NCBI GenBank assembly: GCA_037179335.1
Contig: JAKZHN010000015.1
Location: 744,001 to 808,000, forward strand
Direction: 5' to 3'
DNA from: Cyclaneusma minus
Lineage: Eukaryota > Ascomycota > Leotiomycetes > Marthamycetales > Marthamycetaceae
DNA length: 64,000 nt
Every line of letters begins with the position of its first letter. Positions within the stretch are counted from its first letter, which is position 1. Both the position numbers and the translations under genes were made by a program. Positions 43,825 through 56,203 of the stretch are shown here, in pieces. The notes below the pieces were generated by a model, which was given only the letters and a program-made list of their open reading frames with translations, made no database searches and was not told the origin of the DNA.

Positions 43825-44330
43825 ATGGCTGGTGTATGTACATTCAGTTTCCCGACCGCACGACCATGCGCCAAAGCTAATTCACTTGCGACAGTTTGCA
43901 GGATCCATCTACAAGTACGTCCGAGACCGACCGCGGAAGAAGCATTGAATTTGGCACTGATGCGCGGGAAACAGCACTATCGTCAGGAGAAACTATGTCT
44001 TCCTCGGTGTCGTCTTCACCTCCGCTTTTGCGTTCGAGATGTGAGTTTGCCAGCCCCAGGAGGTTCCCGCCCGACAACTTGCGAACTGCCTACGGGACGA
44101 AACGGAGGGAATTGGGATACAATGGAAGGAATCAGGGCTGATATGGGACTTCTATAGGACGTTTGACAGAGTCACGGATTCGATCTGGGATAAGTGGAAC
44201 AAGGGAGTACGTTGCCCCGCGGATGATGATGATATGGGAGGGATGTGACTGCTGACGAGTGTGACATTTATAGCGCCAATGGAAGGATATCAGGGAGAGG
44301 TACATCCAGAAGGATGAAGATGATGAGTAA
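43825..44330 (+). CDS. QCR9: ubiquinol-cytochrome c reductase subunit 9, 63 aa
   Basis: Five tiny exons: 43,825-43,831, 43,902-43,914, 43,975-44,040, 44,158-44,206 and 44,274-44,330, joined in frame to 63 aa. The product begins MAGSIYNTIVRRNYVFLG, continues through a membrane helix (FLGVVFTSAFAFEM) and ends GRQWKDIRERYIQKDEDDE. The layout matches Qcr9/UQCR10: a short matrix start, one inner-membrane helix, the WDKWNKGRQWKD block and an acidic tail. It is a structural subunit of respiratory complex III near cytochrome c1 and the Rieske protein. All four introns (70, 60, 117 and 67 bp) have GT...AG ends. The first coding exon is 7 nt and the second 13 nt, so automated predictors may miss this gene. 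Confidence 0.92.
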
Positions 44331-44625
44331 GAAGCTGGTCGGTGAGGGGAGGGGGGAGAATGACATGCATTAGATGGGAAAGGGGGTTAGAGGCTGGCTG
44401 TACAATATCGATTCGAAAAGCTGCCCCTGGTTGTCTTCGCTGCCTTGAGAGATGTGGAAGCTGCGGATGGGGTGCTTGAGTTATATCCGAGGAGGAGAAG
44501 GAGGGAGAATGCATTAGATCGGGAGCTGCGGTTTAGAGGGTGTACAAAATCGATCACGGAAACTGCTCCTGGCTGTCTTTATACCGAGGGATATGGAAGC
44601 TGCGGATGAGGTATATGCATGTGGC
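44331..44625. repeat. imperfect direct duplication downstream of QCR9
   Basis: A segment of about 130 bp (GGGGGAGAATG ... ATGTGGAAGCTGCGGATGGGG, about 44,351-44,475) recurs at about 44,500-44,610 (GGAGGGAGAATG ... ATATGGAAGCTGCGGATGAGG). The order of words is the same: GCATTAGAT, then GTACAA, ATCGAT, CTGCYCCTGG and TGTCTT. Confidence 0.7.
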
Positions 44626-45262
44626 TTGTATGTCCAACGAGGGCTCACGAACGGTCCCGGATCTCAAGTTTGAACTGCCTGCCGTGGTTTTGGCAGACAA
44701 AGGTACTTGGCTCTGCTTGTCTCGTGCTTGTATGATTCGGGCCAGACAGTTTGCTAGAGTAGCAGCTATGCTGTATTCGAAACTGTAGCTCCATACCACA
44801 TGGTGGTTTTATTATCTATTTGTAACGCGAGCCATTGACACATTATTGCAGGCCAAATGTGAAGAAGGTACGTCTTGGGCGGGCGCGTTCTTTCCGACTC
44901 AGTTGTGGCAAGTATTTCAAAGCCGACGTTTCAGGAATCTTCACTCCACCACATCCAACACCAAACACCCCGCGACGCAACATCGCCGACTACAACTACA
45001 AAGCCCATCCGAATACTACTCTTTGAGTAGCCAGAAGCCAAAATACTCCCTTACTCGCCACCCATTTGGCAGATCTTGGCAAGCTTATCGCTATCGGCGC
45101 AAAGAGAAAGAGTTATCGTGTGACGACAACGACCGCGATCGCGACTGCCGCGACGAGATCCCCAATTTCCCAAACATCCAACCTCACCCCCTTTCCAATG
45201 CCCAGCAGGCGATAACATTGAACACACTCCCTCACACATCTCTATGCCACACTCTCTCCGCC
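44626..45262. other. UBR1 leader region
   Basis: About 640 bp. The UBR1 frame stays open upstream to 44,846 but contains no ATG before 45,263, so this is taken as promoter and 5' UTR. Confidence 0.6.
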
Positions 45263-48200
45263 ATGGATGAGCCCACCATGACGACGCAGGAGCGCCAGCT
45301 CTGCGACTTTCTCAGAGACTTGCCCCGCCACCATAAGTACCGCTACAATCCCGCTGCCTCGAGAGCTCTCCTCTACAATCTGTTTTGGTCCCTCGCAGGC
45401 GGCCAGGAGCAGTACATGCGCCTGCTGTTCCCCGAAGGCCGTCGACCATCAGTCTCTGGAACATGGAAGCTTAAAGAGGCCCAGGGTGCTGGTGAGGGCG
45501 CTGAGTACACGGAAGCTGCGAGAGGAAAAGCCTGTGGCCATATCTTCAAGGTCGCCGAAGCCACCTACCGATGCAAGACTTGCAGCGACGACTTCACCTG
45601 CGTGCTCTGCAGCAGATGCTATGAAGCTTCCGATCACGAGGGCCATGTGGTGACCATCCACATCTCGCAAGGAAACGGCGGTTGCTGCGATTGTGGAGAT
45701 CCTGAGGCTTGGAAACTGCCTGTACAATGCTCTATTCATACTGCAGATGAAGCACACTCGAAAAGAGCTGGCAAAGCAAAGCAAGCTGCACCTTTGCCGG
45801 ATGACTTGATCGAGAGCATGAGGATGACTATTGCAAGGGCCTTTGACTACATCATCGATGTTATTTCGTGCTCGCCCGAGCAGCTTCGATTACCGAAGGA
45901 CAAGGATAGTATTTTGGCTGATGAACGGTCTTCGAGACTGAAGTCTGCCTACTATTCTGGTGATGTGGCCGAGGAGCCAACCGAATTCGCTTTGTTACTC
46001 TGGAACGACGAGAAACATACAGTCACTGATGTGCAGTCCCAGATCGCGCGGGGTTGCAGAACTACTCTCGCCGAGGGACTGAAACGCTCCCATGAGACAG
46101 ATGATGTTGGCCGTTCTGTTCTCAAATATGACACTGACATCGATAAGTTACTGGCCGTGTCAAAAGTGATTGAGCATATCAAAGTCACCGTGACCATTCG
46201 ATCCGCAAGAGATACTTTTCGGGAACAAATGTGCGAAACAATTGTCGATTGGCTGGGTGATATTGCAGGATGCAGCGTTGGTGAGGATCATGACATTCTC
46301 CGCCAAATCGTCTGCGAAGAAATGCTCAAGGAGTGGAGAACTGGCAGTACGGCCTCAAACGCAGTCGTTGGCAAGAATGGTATCGATGATCACGAGCTGG
46401 ACGATCAAGTTGAGGAAGGACTCATGTTCTTACGGCAACAGGCTGAGTTCCTAGCTGCGGTGGAGGCTGCACGGCGGAATGGGGATGGCGCAAATGATAT
46501 GGATGTGGAAGAGGACGACGATGACGACGACGAGGAGGAAGAACTGGGGGACCAAAGTGACGATGGCAGTGACTTTGGCGCTGATGCTATGATTGTTGAC
46601 TTTGTACCAACGAGAGCCGGAGCCGCAGATCCTGATGGCGATGTTGATATGGACGATTCGGCGTTGGAAATGCAAGAAGCTACACTCGCTGGCTATCCAC
46701 CTCCGCCTCCACCACCACCCGCTCCGGCTCGAGTTCTTCGCGATCGTGAATTGACGCCATCAGACTCAGACACCGCTGAGCCGCTTATTCCCCCAAGTAT
46801 CTACACAAAAACCGGCGGACAGATACCTAAGACGCCCAACAAAAGAGTTGTTACGAAATCTTCTTACAAGCCAGCTACCTACTGGTTGACAACGCCCGCT
46901 GCCTTCCACGAAAGAGACTCGATAGCCCTTTACGAAGATTTTTGGCGACGCGTGAGACTGGACTGGCTGATCCTATTCGATCTTCGCTTGTGGAAAAGAG
47001 TCCGGATTAACTTGCGCGATCTCTACGTTTCCACTGTAGTCACCATTCCTCAATTCAAGCGTATTCTTGGCTTGCGTTTTGCTGGCTTGTACACCACTTT
47101 GGCACAACTGTATTTGATTGCAGACCGCGAGCCAGATCACGCTATCATCCACATTTCCGTGCAAATGCTCACCACACCCTCAGTCACTGCCGAGATTGTC
47201 GAAAGGGGCAATTTCCTCACTAACCTCATGGCCATCCTCTATACCTTCTTATCGACCCGCCAAGTGGGTCATCCTCATGAGGTCTACCCCGAGGCTGTTC
47301 TGGCAATCGACTCAGGTTCCGTAACTAATCGACGCACAGAGCATTTCTTCACGGACTTGCGGTATCTTTTCTGCTCTGAGTATGTTCAAGAGCGGCTCCG
47401 GACTGAGCCTAGATACATGATGCAATTTCTCGACTTGCTCAAGCTGCATCAGGGTATTTGCCCGAATATCAGGGCGGTTGGCGAACACGTCGAGTATGAG
47501 ACAGATGCCTGGATCATGGCGTCGCAGCTCACTCGTCACGTCCATTGTCTCTGCCGCCAATTCGGGGAGTCGTTCAAATGGAAGCGTGGTGAGGATCCAG
47601 AGTACGTAACGCATGCTATTCGGTTAGCAGCGAAAGCAGCCATCTTGAATTCTCTTGGTACAGAGAGGAAACGCTTTAGTACTTCTGAGATCAAAGATGA
47701 CATCAAGTTCCACACTATCGATGACTTCGAATTCGAGGGCACTGATAATATTCCTCCTCGGCATAAGGTTGTTCATTTTGTGGTCGAGGACCACTCTATG
47801 AGTTTCCACCACGCTCTGCACTACACGTGGTCTTATTTGATCGAATGCGGCAAGAGCATGACACGAGAAGAGATGGTCAAAATTCTTACTCTCACAGCGA
47901 CGGATCTGGCTGGTCCTCCAAGGGCAATGGGAGAGATGCGTTTGCCTCCCCAGTATTCCGAGTATGACTGGGAAGATTATCTGATGGCTGCTATCGATTT
48001 CCCGCTCCGAGTCTGTGCTTGGCTTGCACAGATGAAGGCCAATCTCTGGGTACGCAATGGGATGACCTTGAAACATCAGGCGGGCACCTACCGAGGCTAT
48101 TCGCTAAGAAATGTTCAATATCAACGGGACATCTTCATGCTGCAGACAGCAATGGTTATATGCAACCCCAGCCGAGTGCTTGCCTCCATTATTGATCGAT

Positions 48201-51200
48201 ACGGCATGGAACATTGGATGAAGGGCATCTTTGAACAGAGAAGTGATGTTCTGGACGACGATCAGCAACTAGAGCTCGCAGAAGACCTGATACATCTCTT
48301 GATCATTCTCCTCAGCGATCGACTGTCACTGCTGGCACCTGAAGATGAACCAAACGCTCGTGTTCTAGCCATGAAACGTGATATTGCGCAGCTGCTGTTA
48401 TTCAAGCCAATGTCCTTCTCTGACATGTGCATAAAGCTACCTGATCGGTTTGCGGAACAGGACGAGGGCCAGGAAATGCTGGATGAGTTGACGACCTTCA
48501 AGGCACCCGATGGACTTTCGGATGTTGGTACCTTTCAACTAAAACAGCAGTTCATCGCAGACATCGATCCATATTTTCAGCATTACACCAGGAACCAGAG
48601 GGAAGAGTCGGAGAATGTTTACAGGGAATGGATGGCCAAGAAAACAGGAAAGTCGAAGGATGAAATCGTTTATGAGCCAAAGCTGAGGCCTATTCCATCT
48701 GGTATCTTTGCAGACCTTGCCCGTTTTACCAGGACTGGCATCTTTGCGCAAATCGTCTACTACGCTTTGTTGTATCCTTTGCTCGCGCCATCCTGCACCC
48801 CTAACGTTCCCGAAACTAGAGTGGAATCGTTCCTGCAAGTCGTTTTGCATCTTATCCTTCTCGCTGTCATGGAAGACAATACCGAGGAAGATCAAATGTC
48901 CGAAGAGTCGCTTGAATCTTTTGTCTACATTGCATTGACTAGACGGGCTCGAATGGGTTTAAGTGCGGAGGCTAGGACCATCGTTTCTCTTTTGCAAGAG
49001 ATGTCTTCAAATGAACCATTCAAAGCAAGCCATCCGAAGATCGCCTTGGTGTTGAAGAGGATGAGACAGAAGCGTCCTCGCGGTTTTGATGCTGCGTATC
49101 GGCAGCTTGGTCTGCAAGCCGATAGGATCGATACTGCCTCGCCTGCAACCGTCGATGCTTCTGCGGACCGCGAGAAGAAAAGAAAGGCAGCGCTGGAGCG
49201 TCAAGCAAAGGTCATGGCACAATTCCAGCAGCAACAGAAGAATTTCATTAATACTCAGGGTGATATCGACTGGGGCGAGGGAGAAATGAGTGACGAGGAT
49301 GAGGCGATGGACACAGAGGAGCAAAAGAAGTTCTGGAAGTATCCGGCTGGAACTTGTATGCACTGTCAAGAAGAGGTCAACGACCGCCGTCCATACGGTA
49401 CATTTGCCTTTTTTACTGAGAGTAGCATTCTGCGGCAAACACCTTTTTCGGACCCAGACTTCCTTCGGGAAGTACTTGACTCGCCCTCGAGTCTCGATAG
49501 ACCTATTTCAAAACGACCTTTTGGTTGTGCTGGCGAGAACCGAGAAACGATCAAGAAAACCAAGCACACTGGGGAGGAGGTTCTGGGCGAGAGACAATTT
49601 ATTGGCAAAGGTTTCCCACCGGAGTCGATCCGTTGTGGTCCGGTTTCGACAAGCTGCGGTCATCTCATGCATTACAAATGCTTCATGAACTTCCTCGAAG
49701 CTTTGGACCGGCGACATCAGCATCAGATTGCGAGGCATCACCCGGAGCAGTTAAACTTCAACGAGTTTTGCTGCCCATTGTGCAAAGCGCAAGGCAATGC
49801 ATTCTTGCCCATCATATGGCGGGGAAAGGAAGAGGTCTACCCTGGCGTCTTGCAGGTTGATGTGCCCCTTGAACAGTGGCTTAACGATGGCATCAAATCC
49901 CACGTCATTCGCAGCGAGAAGAGTACGGCGGGCTCCTTAACAACGGCAAAACGGTGTCATGATCTGTTCTCCCAGTATACTCGCCAGAATATGGTATCAA
50001 GTCTAGAGAGCAAGCTGGAGCAACTGAGACTGGATGCTTGGCATAACGGTGCCCCGTATCCAGTGACCGGGCCAGTGGACCTGGGACTTGATTCGCCTAG
50101 TATCCTCGCTCCTGGAGTCCAAGTATGGAACGATCCGAGTCATGGGATGCTGCGAGAGATAGTGAGCATTTATCGCCGATTGAAGGACACGATGTACAAG
50201 AATGGACTTCCAACCCATTTCGTGTACAGTCGCGAACATCAAAGGCAAAATGATTTGTGTGCTTCGGATACCTTGGCCGCGTCCTTGGGATTCTCGATTT
50301 CTGCCGTTGAAATTTACCAAAGAGGGATTGGATCTGAGTCGGGATCGACTTTCCTAGACAAAGTGCCACAATCCATTTTAACTCATCTTCGAATTCTCGC
50401 AGAAACCGCTGCCTCTTATACTGCTGTTGGAGGTCTACGGCTTCGCGGAAATAACCGCGCAGCGCTCGAGTTCGAGAAAGACTACGAGACGCAACTCTTC
50501 CAGCTTTTCGTTGGACACCCGGCCATGCGAGACTTGCTATCTCCAGATGAGAGAAGAGGTAATGTCGAACCTCTACTCCATCAAGACGCCTTTGTCTTCC
50601 TGACAGAGTGTGCCCTTTGCCTCTCACCAGTTGCTGAGATGCCCATCATGCACATTCTGCAACTCTGCTATTTAGCGGAGATTGTCAAGGCAATCCACGT
50701 CATCCGAGAGACCTTCAGCCAACCTGGAGGACCAGACTGGGTGGACTATTCCTCGGCGCAATCAAGCAGCAATTTCGCAAGCCTTTGTAACATTTTGACA
50801 GGCTTACACGTGGGGTTTAAGGACCGCGTCGCAAGGTCAACGACGACAGACGAAAAAGTCGACATCCAGGTGCGCGTAGAGTACTCGAAAGCTTTTGGCG
50901 GACGCATGGCGACAGTCGAGCAACTCGTCAAGAAGTACGCGTTAGCATTCCTCCGAAAGTGCACCATCTTGCTCCACGTCAAATACGGCGTCGACTTCAG
51001 CGCCCACATCTCCACAAACCCCGATGCCGATGAATTAGAGCGACTCACCGAGGCACTCAAACTCCCCAGCTTCGATGAGATGTGTGGCAGCGTAGGCAAG
51101 ACCGATCCGTTCGCCCCCATGCCATATTCAGCCATGTACGAAGCTGAAATCCGCGGTCATCGCCGCACCTATGTGGCGGCCCTCGTCAAAGGCTGGATGG

Positions 51201-51860
51201 CGCATGCTGGCTTTGCAGCACCCATCACCACCAAAGTATGCGCAGAGTCTGCCGAACTAACCCCCGAGGCGCACATATCTCTCACGCTTAGCCACCCGAC
51301 GATCTTTGAGCTTATCGGATTGCCGAACAACTTTCATACGCTGATGAACGAGGCGACGAAGCACAAGTGCCCGACGATGGGCAGGATGGTTAACGACCCA
51401 ATGATATGTCTATTCTGTGGCGCAATCTTCTGTGGTCAGAGTGCCTGCTGTCTGAAGGATGAAGAAGTGGGGCCCGGTCAGCCGAGAAAGCAGATTGGGG
51501 GCTCGAATCAGCATGCCAAGAAGTACGTATTCCCTTTCCATTCTACTATGTGCAGTGGAGAGAGAGCACTTACTAACAGCTTCCCCACACAGGTTTCACC
51601 AAGACGTCGGCATCTTCCTCAATATTCGCAAATGCACCATCTTCTACCTCTACCACGGCAGCGGGACGTGGAATCCCGCACCGTATCTTGATTCGCATGG
51701 CGAGCATGATATGGGATTGCGAAGCGGTAAACCGTTGTACTTCAATCAGAAGCGCGCCGATCTGCTGCTGAGGACGCCGTGGTTGCAGCATGGCATTCCG
51801 AATATTATTTCGAGGAAGCTGGAGCCAGAGATCAATACTGGGGGGTGGGACACGATTTGA
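45263..51860 (+). CDS. UBR1: E3 ubiquitin ligase Ubr1 (N-recognin), 2175 aa
   Basis: Exon 1 is 45,263-51,522 and exon 2 is 51,593-51,860, with a 70-bp intron (GTACGT, TACTAAC, CACAG). The start CCGCCATGG is the first in-frame ATG. Domains in order: the UBR box zinc fold (about 89-159, with CGHIF, CKTCSDDFTCVLC and CCDCGDPEAW) that binds basic N-terminal residues; a ClpS-like region (about 240-320, FALLLWNDEKHTVTDV) for bulky hydrophobic N-termini; and an acidic stretch near 410-440. A RING-H2 finger follows (C1365/C1368, then SCGHLMHYKCF near 1465 and FCCPLC near 1503). The C-terminal autoinhibitory region has CPTMGRMVNDPMICLFCG and ends LEPEINTGGWDTI. With an E2 of the Rad6 type it degrades N-degron substrates in cytosol and nucleus. 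The size is close to yeast Ubr1. Confidence 0.95.
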
Positions 51861-52560
51861 TTCAAGAAGCGCTGATATGGAGTGGGTGCTGATAGGAATC
51901 GTGACCCGTCCAGGGAGGATGATTTGGACTGTGTTGCGGATTATGGAAAGGAAGTACCTCTATACATCACATGCATATACCCCGATGGCCTTTTTTTATT
52001 CTAAGCATAGCCAGCGAGCGACTTGCTTTTGCCTGTCTTTTTCTTTGTCTTTTTTGCGGGTGGATGAAATGGAAGCATGCTGCTGATGGATTGATCAGGG
52101 CCCGGCCGAGGCGCAGTCTTTGTGTTCCGGGCAGTTAGACTAGCAAAACTGGTGGCTCTAGGTAGGCTGCCATAGCACGATATTCGAAGAATAAAGTGAA
52201 TTTTTCGTTTTCTGGGTTTGTGGAAACCGTGGTTGTGTGATGTGGATTGTGGCTTGCGTTTTGAGGACTGAGGACGCTAGGAAGCGGACCGAGAATTGGG
52301 AGGTTTGGTATGGGAGGTTTGGTACGGGTGCGACGGCTCTGGCGGGGAAAATCATTTGCGGCTATGCCGCTACTTACGCGAATACGGCTTGGTTGTAGGA
52401 AATTGGAACGAGGTTTGATGTTTTTCTGTTATTTGGTGGTTTCTGAGGCCCTGCAATTTTTCTCTACTTGGTCATGGTTTTGTTTCGAGGTCTGGCAGCT
52501 GATAGTTTATGAGGCAAGTCTCCTTTTCAGCCCTGCAGCGAAACGTTTGTGCAGAGTGGG

Positions 52561-52850
52561 GTAGGGTTGAAGTTCGATTTTATTATTTCTTAGTGCGTCT
52601 CTGCTCGCTTGTCTTTATGGTTCGTTGCCGTCTCTTTGGAGATTTGATCCGTTCTGCCGTACTTTGAGAACTTGGTACGGAGCCCCTACAGGAAAGCAAG
52701 TGGGCTGCCAAGCGCTTAACGGGTAGGACTGAAGCTCGATCTCAATATTTCTTAGTGCGTCTCTGCTCGCTTGTCTTTATGGTTCGTTGCCGTCTCTCTG
52801 AACATTTGATTCGTTCTGCCGTACTTTGAGAGCTTGGTACGGATGAACCT
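52561..52850. repeat. direct repeat, 162-bp period
   Basis: GTAGGGTTGAAGTTCGAT at 52,561 and GTAGGACTGAAGCTCGAT at 52,723 each begin about 125 bp of near-identity, including TTTCTTAGTGCGTCTCTGCT and CTGCCGTACTTTGAGA. There is a more diverged filler between copies. Confidence 0.85.
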
Positions 52851-52999
52851 GAGTCACTGGTGCCTCTTGGGCTCGTGGTATTTCGAGGCTTTCATTTTTT
52901 TGCTGCTAGGAAAAGGACAGAGAACCACGGTTAGGAAGATCATGAAGGAGGCGCTAGCTGTCTTCTTAGCCTCGAGTCTTCGACTGCTAGGCTGCTGTT

Positions 53000-53060
53000 T
53001 GCATATATATAATTGAACTGCGCTGCTCCTCTGTGCTGCTTTCTCTCTGTTCTCTCCCTC
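53000..53060 (+). promoter_or_regulatory. TATA box and CT-rich start region
   Basis: GCATATATATAATTG at 53,001-53,015 is followed by a CT-rich run (TTTCTCTCTGTTCTCTCCC), 120-180 bp before the ATG at 53,180. Confidence 0.55.
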
Positions 53061-53179
53061 TCCGCACCGACTCCTCGAAACAGCGTTTCAAGGTTCAAGA
53101 TAAAGCCAAGTTCAAGGAAACTTGAGATTCACACAAGCCTCGACACCACCAAGCTTCTCGGTCAAAGCAAGCCTCCAAA

Positions 53180-54676
53180 ATGGCGCAAACTCAACTTCCG
53201 CTCTTTGCGTCCGAGAATTCGTTCTGGCCCTTGTTCGGCGCTTCCACGATGCTCGTTCCCGTGAACACTGAGGAACGAGACGTCGAGCTGCCTCTCAATA
53301 GCTCAAACACCTCTGATGATGAGCACGACGACTGGCTAGCCGTGGAAAGCTCGCAGGAACGCAGGGCTCGCAAGGCTAAATTTCGTGCTGAGAGGGATCG
53401 TGATGAGTATTGGCGAACTCACCTCTATATGGGACCGTGGGATGAGGCTGATAGCTGGGGTCGTCCTTGGACCTCGGGTTCTCCCCCTCCTTCTGGCAAT
53501 GGCGATGGGGCTGGCCAGTCTACTGGTCCTTCCTCTGATGAGAGCCCGGTTGGTGGTTTGGCATGTGGTCCGTCTACTGGTCCTTCCGTCGACATTCCTG
53601 TCACTGTCGCTGGCCCTTCCAACGCCGCTGCTTCCGCTCCTGTCAACTCCATCCCTGACATTCACAATTCGCACGAGCAGGATGGACAATACCAGCAGGT
53701 CAACCCCTAGGGTTCTAACAATCCGTATACTGCTGCTGTCGCAGCCGCTGCCGGCGCTTCCAACAACTACAGCTACCTTCACGATTACCAGCAGGATTCC
53801 ACTCCGCCAGGCGCCATCGGAAACACCACGCTGCCCAACGGCCATCAACTACCCATAGCTCAAGGCATCGATGACCCAGCAGATCACCACTCGATCTCGC
53901 AACAGGCGGCCAATTTGCAGTCAGGCGAGCCGGTTGCACAACTTGATCCTTATCAAGTACGGCACACATGTGTCCCCCAGGACCCTCCACCATTCCCATT
54001 CCCCTTGTCTGAGATTGAAATGGAGGCGCTCCGCTATGCCAGACCCTCGTGGTGCCCCCGGCCTGTCACCCCTCCACGACCCACTGCAGAATGCCCGGCC
54101 TGCAACCCCCTCCCTACCACCGCCGACTTCATCGCCGTTCAAGAGCGAAAGGGAAAGCGATTGGCGATAGAGCGATGGATGGATCAGATCCCATACGCTG
54201 CCGATCCCTGGGAGCTTGACACTCCGACAAATTGGTCGTGGGTGGGTAGTGTTGACCCAATCAACGGCGAAGGACAGTGCAAGCAAACGGGACGCAGCTA
54301 TGAAGATCCGGCCGGCTGTGGTATTGATAACATGCCAAATGCGGCGGAGGCTCGATGGCTAGATGAGAGGATGTACATGATGCAGGAATATTTCAGGAGT
54401 GTTGGGAAGATGGTTTACGACGAGGAGCTAGACGCTCTGCTGGGGTTGATTGATTACAAGGTGACAAATTCGGAGGAGGTGTGTGAGTGTGGAGGACGCG
54501 GGGGGGTTGTGGATAGAGAGTGCTTTCGCTGCTACAATCGTGGCTTGGGGGGTCAGCTGTACTTGGAGCATTTGAAGGAGGAGTGCAACAAGCCGCTGGT
54601 TTGTGGGAATTGGGCGTGTCAGACTTGTCACAGAGAGAGGATGTACGATGGTATCACTCCTGAGGAGGGGGAGTAA
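53180..54676 (+). CDS. Cys-rich orphan protein, ORF interrupted by in-frame TAG
   Basis: From ATG 53,180 one reading frame runs 498 codons to TAA at 54,676 with a single interruption, TAG at 53,708-53,710. The upstream part (176 aa) is acidic then Ser/Gly/Pro-rich. After the TAG the same frame stays open for 322 codons, and its first ATG is not until 54,020, so a separate downstream gene is unlikely. The C-terminal third looks folded, with Cys pairs CECGG, CFRC, CNKPLVCGNWACQTC that could bind zinc. Options are a recent nonsense mutation (pseudogene), stop-codon readthrough, or an intron with an atypical donor; I found no consensus GTATGT/GTAAGT/GTGAGT donor that restores frame. A CAG|GTCAAC donor with the CTAAC at 53,714 shifts frame. 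Family unknown. Confidence 0.55.
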
Positions 54677-56203
54677 GGTTGTGAGGCCTGCGGCTACGGG
54701 TGCGGTGCTTGCGGAGTTGCGTTCGCGAATCTGAATTCTGGATTTGGAGCTGTGCCGGAGTTGGATGGGTGCGCGCGAGTCGAACTTGAGGAGGTAATGG
54801 ATACCGAGGAGAGAAACAGTGGGCACTTTGGGACCACTGTTTCATAGCACTTTTTGTACTTGGCTTTTCCTCTTGTGTTTGGTGGTTCACTTGTTCTCTT
54901 TGTACTTGTTCTCGGCTTTCTGCTTGTACCCAGTCCTTTATTAAGGCATTCGGGTATCGCGATTCAGGATAATAGAAACAAGGAAACTTCCACTGAAAAG
55001 ACACTGATTAGTGCATTCCTCTGAATTTGAACGTGACTTCAGACTGTGAGCGATGCGGTGCGCTGGTACTGTATTACCTAGAGGTGACCGTTAGAATTGG
55101 AAAAGGGGCACGCCTGGGATAGGTATGGTACGAGTAATCAGGGGGCGTCCGACTACCCAGACGTCACCGGGCTTCTTGAACTTCTTCCGGACGGATAGGC
55201 GATGTGCAACAGAGCCGACTGTCCAGAACGGCTAGCCAATTAAAAGCTCTCCCAGGCTTTGTTGCACATCGATTTCCGTCCGGACGGCCGGACGGGCGAA
55301 CAGGCGGACGGGCGAACAGGCATGCGGACGGGCGCGCGGGCGGACGGACGACTCATCGATCTGCAACAAAACTTAAAGAGATCCTGTCCTTGCCTAGCTG
55401 GTTCGAATCTGTATTTTGTTGCGTATATATCAAGTATCTGGACAGGTATATGGAGAGCCCGGGGGCGTCCAGACGGGAGGGCTCGACAGCCGACATGCAA
55501 GAAATCCGACATGTACTAAGAACACTCGGGTAGCGTATGAGATTCCGCTTAGTAAAGCTCGAGGGGAATACCAGCCTAAGACTGCATTGAAGAGCAATCC
55601 AACGCATCCAGAATCGTCGAATTCGGCCTTGATTTGCGCTTGCAATACCAAAAGACGGTTATCTGAGCGAGGGTAGTCCTAGGGGGTCCAGGGGGGAATC
55701 GTCGATGTGCAACAGAAAGATTAGGTGGAATTTGGTCATCTGACCTTTCTCATCGTGGGCTATGCTGTCGATCTTAGAGTGATTTGTCATTGGTGATGAA
55801 AGTTTCTTGGGCTATCGCCGTGACAGAATGTGGTATGTTGTATTGGAATCGGTGGCTCAGGAGTTGATCGACGGAGATCATTGTGAAGTGAGGAATTTCT
55901 TGCTGGCCTTCCCAAGACGGCCGCCAGTGATTATAAATTTCCTCTCGTTCCCGAGAGAGTTCAATGACTCTGCGATTTCACCGATTTGCATACCTAGCCT
56001 TCAGGTTCGAGAGGAAAAACAACCGAGTTCATAGCCAAATTTGCATACGTGTGCACTTCTGACATCTCCTTCACTCAGCAATTGTTAATCACAAGTATAG
56101 TCTTATTTCTTTCATACCAAATGCAGAAGATCGTCTTCTTTCAACAATTCTCAATTTGTAAAAAATCTGAGCAAGAAATTTAAGAACGTCTCATCAAATC
56201 CAC
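54677..56203. other. intergenic with GC-rich minisatellite and inverted repeats
   Basis: 1.5 kb. No gene supported. Holds the GC-rich minisatellite and inverted repeats at 55,187-55,370, with another copy of the arm at 55,703-55,715. Confidence 0.6.
55187..55370. repeat. nested inverted repeats flanking a CGGACGGGCGAACAGG minisatellite
   Basis: Left arm 55,187-55,211 (CCGGACGGATAGGCGATGTG then CAACA) is the near-perfect complement of 55,260-55,283. The inner arm TTTGTTGCACATCGAT (55,258-55,273) is also complementary to ATCGATCTGCAACAAA (55,355-55,370). Between the latter pair lies a 70-bp GC-rich array of CGGACGGGCGAACAGG-type units (55,281-55,350). CGATGTGCAACAG recurs at 55,703. Confidence 0.8.

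Larger units (their letters stand above)
51861..53179. other. intergenic, with repeat and TATA-containing promoter
   Basis: 1.3 kb after UBR1. Contains a 162-bp-period direct repeat (listed separately) and, near its right end, a TATA box for the Cys-rich orphan. Confidence 0.6.

Noticed and set aside
55281..55350. GC-rich repeat array as a CRISPR-like structure
   Set aside because: Units are contiguous with no unique spacers, and the organism is a fungus; it is a minisatellite.
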